Shown one piece after another: positions 1 to 5,282 of a DNA stretch of 12,182 nt. The DNA comes from Methanomicrobiales archaeon (GTDB lineage: Archaea > Halobacteriota > Methanomicrobia > Methanomicrobiales > Methanospirillaceae): assembly GCA_017883495.1 (NCBI GenBank), contig JADGNL010000176.1, forward strand, positions 1 through 12,182. Reading direction: 5' to 3'. Each line of letters starts with the position of its first letter. Within the stretch, counting starts at the first letter, position 1. The translations under genes and the position numbers were made by a program. The notes under the pieces were generated by a model. That model saw only the letters and a program-made list of their open reading frames with translations, was not told the DNA's origin and did no database searches.

Positions 1-98
1 CCTGGATCGGGGCGAACGAGCCGGCCGGCTGTTTCGATTTCAACGGCAATACCCGGGTCGACTTCGCCGACGTCGTCTGGCTCTTCAACCACCTGTAA
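1..98 (+). CDS. C-terminal tail of a dockerin-like surface protein (partial)
   Basis: Only the last 31 codons are present, reading in frame from base 3 to the TAA at 96-98. The tail contains the segment CFDFNGNTRVDFADVVWLFN. It has the spacing of a 12-residue EF-hand or dockerin calcium loop, with D, N, N, D and D at loop positions 1, 3, 5, 9 and 12, followed by a hydrophobic helix. Tails of this form are known at the ends of large secreted PKD-type or dockerin proteins of Methanomicrobiales. The main body, and therefore the function, is outside the window. A cell-surface protein is inferred; the reading frame and stop are seen directly. Confidence 0.6.
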   Translation, partial: WIGANEPAGCFDFNGNTRVDFADVVWLFNHL

Positions 99-107
99 GC
101 CCCTGGC

Positions 108-140
108 TTTCTCTTTTTCTCATCGAACGGGCCGATGAGA
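108..140 (+). terminator. T-run followed by an 8-bp hairpin
   Basis: Ten bases after the stop of the upstream gene there is a T-rich run (108-120). A perfect inverted repeat partly overlaps and follows it: TCTCATCG at 118-125 and CGATGAGA at 133-140, with a 7-base loop. Oligo-T tracts are the usual archaeal termination signal, so this is a plausible terminator for the dockerin-tail gene. The rest of 141-340 is GC-rich, and I see no convincing gene or site in it. Confidence 0.5.
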
Positions 141-348
141 TCCGTCGAGCGCCGGCCGGTTCGATGTCTGCAATATCGAGGCGGCCGCGTACGCCGGCGG
201 CGGCGTCCGGCTCTGCGGGGCGTGCTACGATCGTGAAACGCGGCGGCGCGTGCGGAACGGCGCGGCCGGGCTCGAGGGACGGGGCCGGATCGGTCCCAGG
301 GGCCGGGTAACGCCCTCGCCGATCTCCGCACGTGGTTAAGTGGAATTG

Positions 349-356
349 TTTAAATT
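349..356 (+). promoter_or_regulatory. TATA box of the tfx-family gene
   Basis: TTTAAATT is an A/T island in GC-rich surroundings. Its centre lies about 26 bases before the ATG at 379, the usual TATA-to-transcription-start distance in archaea. No Shine-Dalgarno sequence precedes that ATG, so the transcript is probably leaderless. Confidence 0.6.
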
Positions 357-378
357 CATTAACTACGATCATCTGAAT

Positions 379-783
379 ATGAAGGATGGCCTCCTCACCG
401 AGCGGCAGAGAGTGATTCTGCGCCACCGGAGGCAGGGGTTGACCCAGCAGCAGATCGGGGACATCATCGGGACCTCGAAGGCGAACGTCTGCACCATCGA
501 GAAGTCGGCGTTCGAAAACGTGCGCAGGGCACACGAGACCATCCAGTTCATGTACACCCTCGACGCCCGTTTTCTCTGCGTCATCCCGTCGGGCGCCGAC
601 CTCCTGACCGTCCCGGATACGATCTTCCACGAGGCGAGCGTTCGCGGCGTGAAGGTCCGGTACGACACCATCGGCCTGATAAACCGGCTCCGCGACAGCG
701 TCCCCGAGCACGTCAAGGCCCGGCTCGTGAGGGACGAGATCCAGGTCTACCTGAACGACGACGGCGAGATCTACTTCGAGTAG
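379..783 (+). CDS. Tfx family DNA-binding transcriptional regulator
   Basis: The product is 134 aa, the usual Tfx length. Residues 6-45 form a helix-turn-helix of the LTERQ...GLTQQQIGDIIGTSKANV type, continuing into an EKSA-x-ENVRRA helix. Residues 60-134 form the C-terminal domain typical of the family, with its IP-x-G-x-D and IFHEA-x-x-x-G motifs. The founding member, in Methanothermobacter, binds the promoter of the molybdenum formylmethanofuran dehydrogenase operon, so a role in methanogenesis gene control is possible. No target lies in this window. A longer frame begins at GTG 340, but that codon lies upstream of and overlaps the TATA region, so I chose ATG 379. The gene converges with the kinase gene across a stretch holding a gene relic. 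Confidence 0.88.
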   Translation: MKDGLLTERQRVILRHRRQGLTQQQIGDIIGTSKANVCTIEKSAFENVRRAHETIQFMYTLDARFLCVIPSGADLLTVPDTIFHEASVRGVKVRYDTIGLINRLRDSVPEHVKARLVRDEIQVYLNDDGEIYFE

Positions 784-818
784 GCGATCCCCCGCGCGAA
801 CCCGGTCCGCGAAGCCCG

Positions 819-910
819 GGCGGCGCTCGACCGGGCCGGGGCTGCCCGCGTTCTGCGCCGGCGACAGCCGGTTCTGCTCCGACAATTGTTTGAGGATGCC
901 CGCCGCGTGA
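819..910 (+). pseudogene. Relic of the small cysteine-motif gene
   Basis: Bases 839-910 read as 23 residues ending in a TGA. They contain LPAFCAGDSRFCSDNC and match the last 23 residues of the intact gene at 2883-3167 at 15 positions; 54 of 72 bases agree by eye. No start codon or upstream domain is present in this frame. Bases 819-834 also match 16 bases of the intact gene (2951-2966, in an AALDR segment), though in a different frame relation. The simplest reading is a copy that lost its middle and 5' end. The relic retains a Cys in RFCSDNC that the intact copy lacks, so it may be closer to the ancestral zinc-finger form. Confidence 0.5.
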
Positions 911-935
911 CCGGACGATCGCCCGCCCCTATCGT

Positions 936-2693
936 TCAGGCCGGCGTCATCGTGAAAGAGAACGTCGACCCCGCGCCCGGCGCCGGCTCGACCCAGATCC
1001 TGCCGCCGTGCCGCTCCACGATCCGTTTGACGATCGCGAGCCCGATGCCCGTGCCCTCGTACTGCTCGCGGGTGTGGAGCCGCTGGAAGACCTCGAAGAC
1101 CCGGTCGCGGTACTCCGCCTCGATCCCGATCCCGTTGTCGGTCACGGCGAAGCGCCAGTACGGCCCCGCCCGCTCGGCCCCGACCCGCACCTCGGGAGGG
1201 ACGCCGGGGCGGCGGTACTTGATCGCGTTCCCGATCAGGTTCGCAAAGACCTGCGCGAGCTGCACCGGGTCGGCCATCACCCGCGGCAGCGGCCCGACCG
1301 TCACCGTCGCGCCCGACGCCTCGACCGCCCCCCTGAGGTCGCGCAGGACATCCGCCACCACCGCGCCCGCGTCCGTCGCCTCGGGCACCGTTCCGGTCGT
1401 CGTTACCCGCGAGAGGGCGAGCAGGTCCCGGATCTGCGCCTGCATCCGCGTCCCCCCCTCGACGATGAACGCGATGTACTCGTCCGCGTCGGTGCCGAGC
1501 CGTCCCTTATAGCGCCGCTCGAGGAGCTGGCTGAAGCTCAGGATCGACCGCAGCGGCTCCTGCAGGTCGTGGCTCGCCACGTACGCGAACCGTTCCAGGT
1601 CCTCGTTCGACCGACGGAGCTCCGCCGCGTACTCCTGCAGGGCCGCCTCCGCCCTCCGGAGCTCGGTCACGTCCTCGAAGACCGTGGCGAACGTGCCCGG
1701 CTTTGTCGAGACGACCGAGATGTGGAAGTGCCGGTCCATCGGCGCGAAGTACTCCGTGAACGACGCCGGCACGCCCGTCTCGGCCACCCGGCGGTAGATC
1801 TCGAGAAACGGCGGCTCCCCCGTCCCGTAGAGCAGGCTCGCCAGCGCCCCCTTCGCCCGCTCGGCCGGGATCGACGTGTTCTCCTCGAACGCCGGGTTCG
1901 CGTCCACGATCCGGTAGTCGACCGCCCGGCCGTCGTCGTCGCAGACCAGCTCGTGGATCGCCACCCCCTCGCTCATGGCGGCGACGAGGCCCTGGAACCG
2001 GTCCTCGCTCTCCCGGATCGCCTCCTGCGCCCGCTTCTGGACCGCGCTCTCGAGGACCTCCCACCGGCCTTTGCGCTTGATCAGGGCGAACTCGTGGTTG
2101 TCGATAACGTCCACGATCTCCTTGGCCCCGCACATCTCGAGCGAGTACGTGCAGACCGCGAGCATCCGGTGCCGGCCGATGACCGCGTTGATCATCTCCT
2201 CGTACCGGTAGAAGTCGTTCCAGCCGGCCTCCTCGAGCCAGAAGGTGTTGCCCGTCAGGCGCAGCCCTTCGAACCCACGTCGAAGGGCGTCGTTCAACTT
2301 CACGAGCCAGCCGTCGAGGACGGCCGCCGCATCGAACCGGCCGTCGCGGACGTACCAATCGGTGTAGTCGAGGATCTCGATCTGACCTTGCGCCATCCGT
2401 TCGTCAAGGTCCGGCACGGCCACGCGGAGCGCGTCGGTCGCCGCCTCGACCCCGAGCGGCGCCGAGGTGATCCACATGCAGAACTCGTTCGCGAGGAGCC
2501 CCTCCCGGAAGAACGGGACGAGCGTATCGGCGAGGTCGCCCGCCGTCTCGTAAAACTGGCAGAAGTGCGCGCCCCAGGGCACGTCGCCGACGGCCTCGAT
2601 CCCGGTCCGGCGGAGCCGGCCCTCCCCCGCGGGCGCGTTCGACGGCGGACCGTGGGCGTGCGGAGCGGCATCCGATTCCGGGCTCATAACCAT
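936..2693 (-). CDS. MEDS-PAS sensor histidine kinase
   Basis: The product is 585 aa with no membrane segment, so a cytoplasmic sensor is likely. Residues 34-205 resemble the MEDS (methanogen/methylotroph DcmR sensory) domain, beginning GDVPWGAHFCQFYET. Residues 228-345 form a PAS domain. A HisKA helix follows with ASHDLQEPLR, in which His375 is the expected phosphorylation site. The ATPase domain has an N box (Asn485, Asn489), DNGIGI at 519-524 and GTGIGLAI at 547-554. All catalytic boxes are present, so it should be active. There is no receiver domain and no neighbouring response regulator, so its partner is elsewhere or unknown. ATGs at 2693 and 2687 are both possible; a weak TATA-like site favours 2687. 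The frame stays open to 3185, but that part is antisense to the small gene and is not used. Confidence 0.9.
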   Translation of the reverse strand: MVMSPESDAAPHAHGPPSNAPAGEGRLRRTGIEAVGDVPWGAHFCQFYETAGDLADTLVPFFREGLLANEFCMWITSAPLGVEAATDALRVAVPDLDERMAQGQIEILDYTDWYVRDGRFDAAAVLDGWLVKLNDALRRGFEGLRLTGNTFWLEEAGWNDFYRYEEMINAVIGRHRMLAVCTYSLEMCGAKEIVDVIDNHEFALIKRKGRWEVLESAVQKRAQEAIRESEDRFQGLVAAMSEGVAIHELVCDDDGRAVDYRIVDANPAFEENTSIPAERAKGALASLLYGTGEPPFLEIYRRVAETGVPASFTEYFAPMDRHFHISVVSTKPGTFATVFEDVTELRRAEAALQEYAAELRRSNEDLERFAYVASHDLQEPLRSILSFSQLLERRYKGRLGTDADEYIAFIVEGGTRMQAQIRDLLALSRVTTTGTVPEATDAGAVVADVLRDLRGAVEASGATVTVGPLPRVMADPVQLAQVFANLIGNAIKYRRPGVPPEVRVGAERAGPYWRFAVTDNGIGIEAEYRDRVFEVFQRLHTREQYEGTGIGLAIVKRIVERHGGRIWVEPAPGAGSTFSFTMTPA

Positions 2694-2710
2694 GATCTGC
2701 GGCGCCGGTG

Positions 2711-2717
2711 CGTAAAA
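2711..2717 (-). promoter_or_regulatory. Weak TATA-like element of the kinase gene
   Basis: On the minus strand this reads TTTTACG, the only A/T-rich patch upstream of the kinase. Its centre is about 27 bases before the ATG at 2687 and 21 before that at 2693, which suits a leaderless transcript beginning at 2687. A 5-bp inverted repeat (GCGTA 2710-2714, TACGC 2721-2725) overlaps it. The remaining bases from 2726 to 2858 are GC-rich and show nothing else. Confidence 0.35.
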
Positions 2718-2858
2718 CTGTACGCGTCGGGAACCCGTCAGCGGGCCGCCGGGCGGGGGTCTGCGGACGAGGGGGACCGGCCTTCCCCGATACGCCGCCG
2801 TCCGGGCGCCCCGGCTCACGCCGCGGCAGTCGCGGCGGCGGCGCGAAATCTCCGCCGT

Positions 2859-2878
2859 GTCCGGACCCAGATCCGGAC
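2859..2878. repeat. 7-bp inverted repeat just before the small gene
   Basis: GTCCGGA at 2859-2865 and TCCGGAC at 2872-2878 form a perfect inverted repeat with a 6-base loop, ending 4 bases before the ATG at 2883. It could be an operator or an RNA hairpin covering the start region. Only the symmetry is seen; the role is inferred. Confidence 0.45.
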
Positions 2879-2882
2879 CGCG

Positions 2883-3167
2883 ATGCCGATGTCGCTCCGC
2901 GATCTCAACCACACGCTCGAGCTCCCCGGCGCGACCGGCTCCGGGGCGCAGGCGGCGCTCGACCGGACCGTGGGCGAGGCGTACCACTTCGGCCTCTCGC
3001 GCCGTCTCCGCGATCTCGAACCGCTCGCGCTCCTCCTCGCGCTGAACCGGAGATGCGCCGCGGCCGAATGCGAGGGGCGGATGGTTGTCGGGCCGGAACT
3101 TCCAGCGTTCTGCATCGGCGACGGCCGGTTCCTCTCCGACGACTGCCCGAGCATGCCGGCGGAGTGA
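2883..3167 (+). CDS. Small cysteine-motif protein, probably zinc-binding, unknown function
   Basis: I do not recognise this 94-aa protein. Its N-terminal 55 residues look helical (SLRDLNHTL; then RLRDLEPLALLLALN). The C-terminal part carries Cys58, Cys63, Cys77 and Cys88, arranged as RRC-x4-C, an LPAFC segment and SDDC. That spacing fits a small zinc finger of the treble-clef kind. Codon third positions are almost all G or C, and a paralogous relic at 839-910 varies mostly at synonymous or conservative sites, so it appears to be a real gene. ATGs occur at 2883 and 2889; I took the first. There is no clear TATA box or Shine-Dalgarno sequence. It is divergent from the histidine kinase, 189 bases away, and converges on hicA. 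A functional link to the kinase is only a guess. Confidence 0.6.
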   Translation: MPMSLRDLNHTLELPGATGSGAQAALDRTVGEAYHFGLSRRLRDLEPLALLLALNRRCAAAECEGRMVVGPELPAFCIGDGRFLSDDCPSMPAE

Positions 3168-3195
3168 GCGGCTGGCCCCTCGCACCCCTCGACCG

Positions 3196-3213
3196 AGCGC
3201 CGAGCGGGGCGCT
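3196..3213. terminator. Hairpin between convergent genes
   Basis: AGCGCC at 3196-3201 and GGCGCT at 3208-3213 form a 6-bp stem with a 6-base loop. It sits in the 45-base gap between the small cysteine gene and hicA, which end facing each other. No T-run follows on either side, so termination is only a possibility. Confidence 0.3.
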
Positions 3214-3449
3214 TACGTCGCCTCGTAGGCCTCGAGAAACGCGTCGCGGTCGATCCCGGCCTGGGTGCGGATTGCGCGGAGCGTGGACGCCTTGATCACG
3301 TCGTGATTCGGCAGCGTCAGCGGCGTACGGGAGCCGTCGGCGTTCGCTCGCTCCATCGCGATACGATTCCCCACGCGCACGACCCGGAACCCGAGCGCGG
3401 TCAGCCCCCGGACCACGCGCTGCCGTGGCGCGTCCCGCGGGAACCTCAT
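3213..3449 (-). CDS. hicA: HicA-family toxin, variant lacking the usual histidine
   Basis: This 78-aa protein has the HicA double-stranded-RNA-binding-like fold pattern: an N-terminal helix, a GFRVVRVGNRIAM strand pair, PLTLPNH and a closing TLRAIRTQAGIDRDAFLEAY helix. HicA proteins are mRNA interferases that cut RNA with a histidine in the GSH or NHI motif of the second strand. Here that position is Arg29 (GNRIAM), so RNase activity may be lost or altered. His49 in PNH remains. The start ATG 3449 follows the hicB stop by one base (TGA G ATG), which implies translational coupling. The antitoxin-first order is one of the known arrangements. The family call is confident from pattern; loss of activity is inferred. 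Confidence 0.8.
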   Translation of the reverse strand: MRFPRDAPRQRVVRGLTALGFRVVRVGNRIAMERANADGSRTPLTLPNHDVIKASTLRAIRTQAGIDRDAFLEAYEAT

Positions 3450-3450
3450 C

Positions 3451-3663
3451 TCAGACCGAGATCTCGGCCAGCCGGGCATCGAGTACCTCGGCGTAGATCG
3501 CGTCGGGCCTGAAGGTCTCGATGTGGAACCGGATCGCCGAGATGACGTCGGCGAGGGCCTCGTCGTAGGTGTCGCCCTGCCCGACCACCCCCCCGCGGAG
3601 CCCGACCGGGTACGCGACGAACCCGTCGGCATGCTCCACCACCACGATCTTCAGGTGTCGCAT
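3451..3663 (-). CDS. hicB: HicB-family antitoxin
   Basis: This 70-aa protein matches the HicB partial RNase H-like fold: an N-terminal strand (KIVVVEHADGFVAYPV), a GVVGQGDTYDEALADV motif and an AIRFHIET helix. HicB binds and neutralises HicA. Many HicB proteins carry a C-terminal DNA-binding domain, but this one ends after a short tail, so it probably does not repress through its own helix-turn-helix or ribbon-helix-helix. It is the first gene of the pair, with hicA one base downstream. A TATA-like element lies about 26 bases above ATG 3663. No Shine-Dalgarno sequence is visible, consistent with leaderless expression. The much longer open frame to 4236 runs antisense through the neighbouring gene and is not used. 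Confidence 0.82.
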   Translation of the reverse strand: MRHLKIVVVEHADGFVAYPVGLRGGVVGQGDTYDEALADVISAIRFHIETFRPDAIYAEVLDARLAEISV

Positions 3664-3686
3664 GACACGACTGTCTCGCGCGGGCT

Positions 3687-3692
3687 CATAAT
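3687..3692 (-). promoter_or_regulatory. TATA-like element of hicBA
   Basis: Reads ATTATG on the minus strand, centred about 26 bases before ATG 3663, the spacing expected for a leaderless archaeal transcript. A 6-bp inverted repeat (CGTCCC 3722-3727, GGGACG 3733-3738) lies further upstream; its role is unknown. Confidence 0.45.
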
Positions 3693-3817
3693 CCCTCTGT
3701 CCTGGTGCGACGTTGGAGGACCGTCCCGCGATGGGACGCCCGGCGCCGGCCGGTGCCTCCCCCTCCTCGATGGATCGCGGGTGATTAACTTTCGACTGTG
3801 CCGGGGTTTCGAGTAAG

Positions 3818-3825
3818 CATAAACC
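3818..3825 (+). promoter_or_regulatory. TATA-like element of the phosphothreonine-lyase-like gene
   Basis: GCATAAAC is the A/T-rich patch nearest the start, centred about 33 bases before ATG 3855. This predicts a leader of only a few bases. No Shine-Dalgarno sequence is seen. Confidence 0.4.
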
Positions 3826-3854
3826 CTTTCTGCCGGCCACTCGTACCGATACAC

Positions 3855-4505
3855 ATGGACGAGGTCGATCCCGCGGCCCTCGGAGACGTGGCCTACGGCA
3901 TCTTCGAGCATCTGTTGCACCGCGAGCTCCGGGAGGCCGGGCGGTCGCTGTACCGGCTGGTCGAGGACGGGACCGACTTCTCGGACGAGCTCGAGCGAGC
4001 GTTCGACGACCTCCGGGCGGACTACCCACCCCTCGCGGACGCCCTGATCGAGCGCTTCGGCACGGCCGATGAGATCCTCGCGATGATCCGCGCGGGCGAG
4101 GGTGTGGTCCCCACGAAGACGACCCAGATGTACTGGATCGTCGAGGACGCGCCCTCCGCCCGACCGAACGCGGTCGACGACGAGCTCGCGGGCAAGTGGC
4201 TCGTCTTTCTCTCGCCCGACGAGGTCGACGCGGCATGGCGGCAGGTCAGGGACGCGACGGCCGCGGGCGAGCTCGGGCTCTCGGCCAAGGTCTCGACCGC
4301 GAAGCGGAACCCCGACGCCCGCGACGACCGGTACGTCATCTACGTCTACACGGCCGACTGGCGCGACGAGGCCGGGGTCATGCGCGTGCGCGAGGCGCTC
4401 CGCGCGCTCGGCGTCGCGGACCGCATCGGGTACAAGCGCAACCTCGAGACCTTTCGCGGCGAGTACAGCAAAAAGGGAAAAAGGGTTACGTATTACAGTG
4501 CATGA
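3855..4505 (+). CDS. Phosphothreonine-lyase-like domain protein (BLES03/DUF1917 type)
   Basis: The product is 216 aa. Residues 1-85 are helical and acidic. Residues 90-206 match the family annotated as putative phosphothreonine lyase domain (BLES03/C11orf68-like, DUF1917), with KWLVFLSPDEVDAAW at 114-128, SAKVSTAK at 143-150, VIYVYTADW at 161-169 and YKRNLETF at 193-200. The fold resembles OspF effectors, which remove phosphate from phosphothreonine by beta-elimination, but activity in archaeal members has not been shown to my knowledge. A longer frame begins at ATG 3798; it would start upstream of the TATA-like element, so ATG 3855 is preferred. The gene is divergent from hicBA and converges on the L40e gene. 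Its last codons contain A-runs that read as oligo-T on the other strand. Confidence 0.75.
   Translation: MDEVDPAALGDVAYGIFEHLLHRELREAGRSLYRLVEDGTDFSDELERAFDDLRADYPPLADALIERFGTADEILAMIRAGEGVVPTKTTQMYWIVEDAPSARPNAVDDELAGKWLVFLSPDEVDAAWRQVRDATAAGELGLSAKVSTAKRNPDARDDRYVIYVYTADWRDEAGVMRVREALRALGVADRIGYKRNLETFRGEYSKKGKRVTYYSA
4470..4482 (-). terminator. Oligo-T terminator of the L40e transcript, inside the opposing gene
   Basis: On the minus strand two T5 runs separated by CCC occur 44-56 bases past the L40e stop. They overlap the 3' end of the opposite-strand coding region, where they encode the lysine-rich SKKGKR. Oligo-T tracts terminate archaeal RNA polymerase, so this is a good candidate for the end of the large minus-strand cluster. 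Confidence 0.5.
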
Positions 4506-4507
4506 CC

Positions 4508-4526
4508 ACGCGGCGAGGAGCCGCGT
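4508..4526. terminator. 7-bp hairpin between convergent genes
   Basis: ACGCGGC at 4508-4514 and GCCGCGT at 4520-4526 form a perfect stem with a 5-base loop. It fills the gap between the stop of the phosphothreonine-lyase-like gene (4505) and the L40e stop codon. It could act for both transcripts and lies just before the oligo-T runs on the minus strand. Confidence 0.5.
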
Positions 4527-4672
4527 TACGCCTTGCGTTCCTTGTTCTTCGGCCTGAGGTTCTGGTATCCGCACTTGCGGCAGGAGGTCGCCCGCACCGC
4601 GTTCCGGGCGTTGCAGCGCATGCAGATCTTCACATTGAGGAGCCGCTCCTCAGCTTCGGGGAATCGTGCCAT
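4526..4672 (-). CDS. rpl40e: 50S ribosomal protein L40e
   Basis: This 48-aa protein begins MARFPEAEERLLNVKICMRC. It carries the four zinc ligands Cys17, Cys20, Cys31 and Cys34 (CMRC and CRKC), then GYQNLRPKNKERKA, a nearly full match to archaeal L40e as I know it. It is a small zinc-ribbon component of the large ribosomal subunit. It is the last gene of the minus-strand cluster, 49 bases below the XTP diphosphatase stop, and has a TATA box of its own in that gap. It may therefore be transcribed separately or by read-through. A perfect 10-bp palindrome separates the TATA box from the start, which is unusual and could allow specific control. Confidence 0.95.
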   Translation of the reverse strand: MARFPEAEERLLNVKICMRCNARNAVRATSCRKCGYQNLRPKNKERKA

Positions 4673-4680
4673 TCAGAGTC

Positions 4681-4690
4681 ACCACGTGGT
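4681..4690. promoter_or_regulatory. Palindrome between the L40e TATA box and start (operator candidate)
   Basis: ACCACGTGGT is a perfect 10-bp palindrome lying 8-18 bases before the L40e ATG and 7 bases below the TATA box. A repressor bound here would block the polymerase start site. The symmetry is seen; regulation is inferred. Confidence 0.4.
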
Positions 4691-4697
4691 ATGAGTC

Positions 4698-4704
4698 TAT
4701 AATA
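4698..4704 (-). promoter_or_regulatory. TATA box of the L40e gene
   Basis: Reads TATTATA on the minus strand, centred 29 bases before ATG 4672, predicting a leader of about 3 bases. This gives L40e a promoter separate from the upstream operon. Confidence 0.6.
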
Positions 4705-4721
4705 CAGGGTTTCCGACCGAC

Positions 4722-5282
4722 TTAACGGTTGTCACCGTCGCTCTTCGCCGGGAACCAGTCCCGGAACGCGGAGAGCGCCCGCGCCCGGTGCGAGAACCGG
4801 TTCTTCTCCGCGAGCGGGAGCTCGGCGAGCGTCCGGTCGCCGACGGCGAAGATCGGGTCGTACCCGAAGCCCTCGCTCCCCCGCGGCGCGGTCGTGATCT
4901 CGCCGTCGAGCCGCCCCTCGAAGAGCCGGATCCCGTCCGCGTCCGCGTACGCGACGGCCGTGACGAAGAACGCCGACCGATCGGCCGCGCCTTCGAGCAG
5001 GCGGAGCATGCCCTCGTTGCCGAGCGTGCGGAGGACGTAGGCCGCGTACGGCCCGGGAAACCCCCGGAGGGCGCTGACGAAGAAGCCAGTGTCGTCCACG
5101 ATCAGCGGCCGGCAGAGCGTTTCGTATGCGAACCGGGCCTTCTCGCGGGCGATCGGGCCGACCTCGTCGTCGCGGTACTCGGGGCAGTCGAGGGGGACGT
5201 GTTCGACCTCGACCGTCCCCTCGAGGAACGCGGCCATCTCCTCGGCCTTGTGCGGGTTCCCGGTCACGACCGCGAGCCTCAC
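4722..5282 (-). CDS. XTP/dITP diphosphatase (RdgB/HAM1 family)
   Basis: The enzyme hydrolyses non-canonical purine triphosphates such as XTP, dITP and ITP to monophosphate and pyrophosphate, keeping them out of DNA and RNA. The 186-aa product has the family's TGNPHK at 7-12, a VDDTG metal-site motif at 62-66, GPYAAYV at 77-83, EGFGYDPIF at 137-145 and SHRARAL at 164-170, so it appears complete. The start is GTG 5282, which overlaps the Kae1-Bud32 stop by four bases (GTGA) and places the conserved LAVVTGN strand at the N-terminus. The open frame continues to 6593 in the shadow of Kae1-Bud32 and should not be used. Placement beside kae1 is common in archaea and suggests translational coupling. 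Confidence 0.93.
   Translation of the reverse strand: MRLAVVTGNPHKAEEMAAFLEGTVEVEHVPLDCPEYRDDEVGPIAREKARFAYETLCRPLIVDDTGFFVSALRGFPGPYAAYVLRTLGNEGMLRLLEGAADRSAFFVTAVAYADADGIRLFEGRLDGEITTAPRGSEGFGYDPIFAVGDRTLAELPLAEKNRFSHRARALSAFRDWFPAKSDGDNR

Noticed and set aside
164..310. Possible 48-codon plus-strand gene before tfx
   Set aside because: The product is only Arg, Gly, Ala and Ser-rich sequence with no motif, no Shine-Dalgarno sequence or TATA box before the ATG, and no homologue I recognise.
340..378. GTG 340 as the start of the tfx-family gene
   Set aside because: The TATA box (349-356) lies downstream of this codon, and the family's conserved LTERQ region begins close to ATG 379.
85..885. 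Minus-strand open frame of 266 codons
   Set aside because: It is antisense to the tfx gene and to the gene relic; its composition (Arg, Asp, Val, Pro) is typical of a GC-rich shadow frame and it has no recognisable domain.
1008..2882. Very long plus-strand frame opposite the histidine kinase
   Set aside because: It is the complement of clear kinase domains; only its last 95 codons (2883-3167) are credible as a gene.
2694..3185. N-terminal extension of the kinase frame
   Set aside because: The sequence has no domain, is antisense to the small cysteine gene and lies upstream of the TATA-like element.
3798..3854. ATG 3798 as the start of the phosphothreonine-lyase-like protein
   Set aside because: It precedes the TATA-like element at 3818-3825, and the 19 extra residues look like untranslated sequence.
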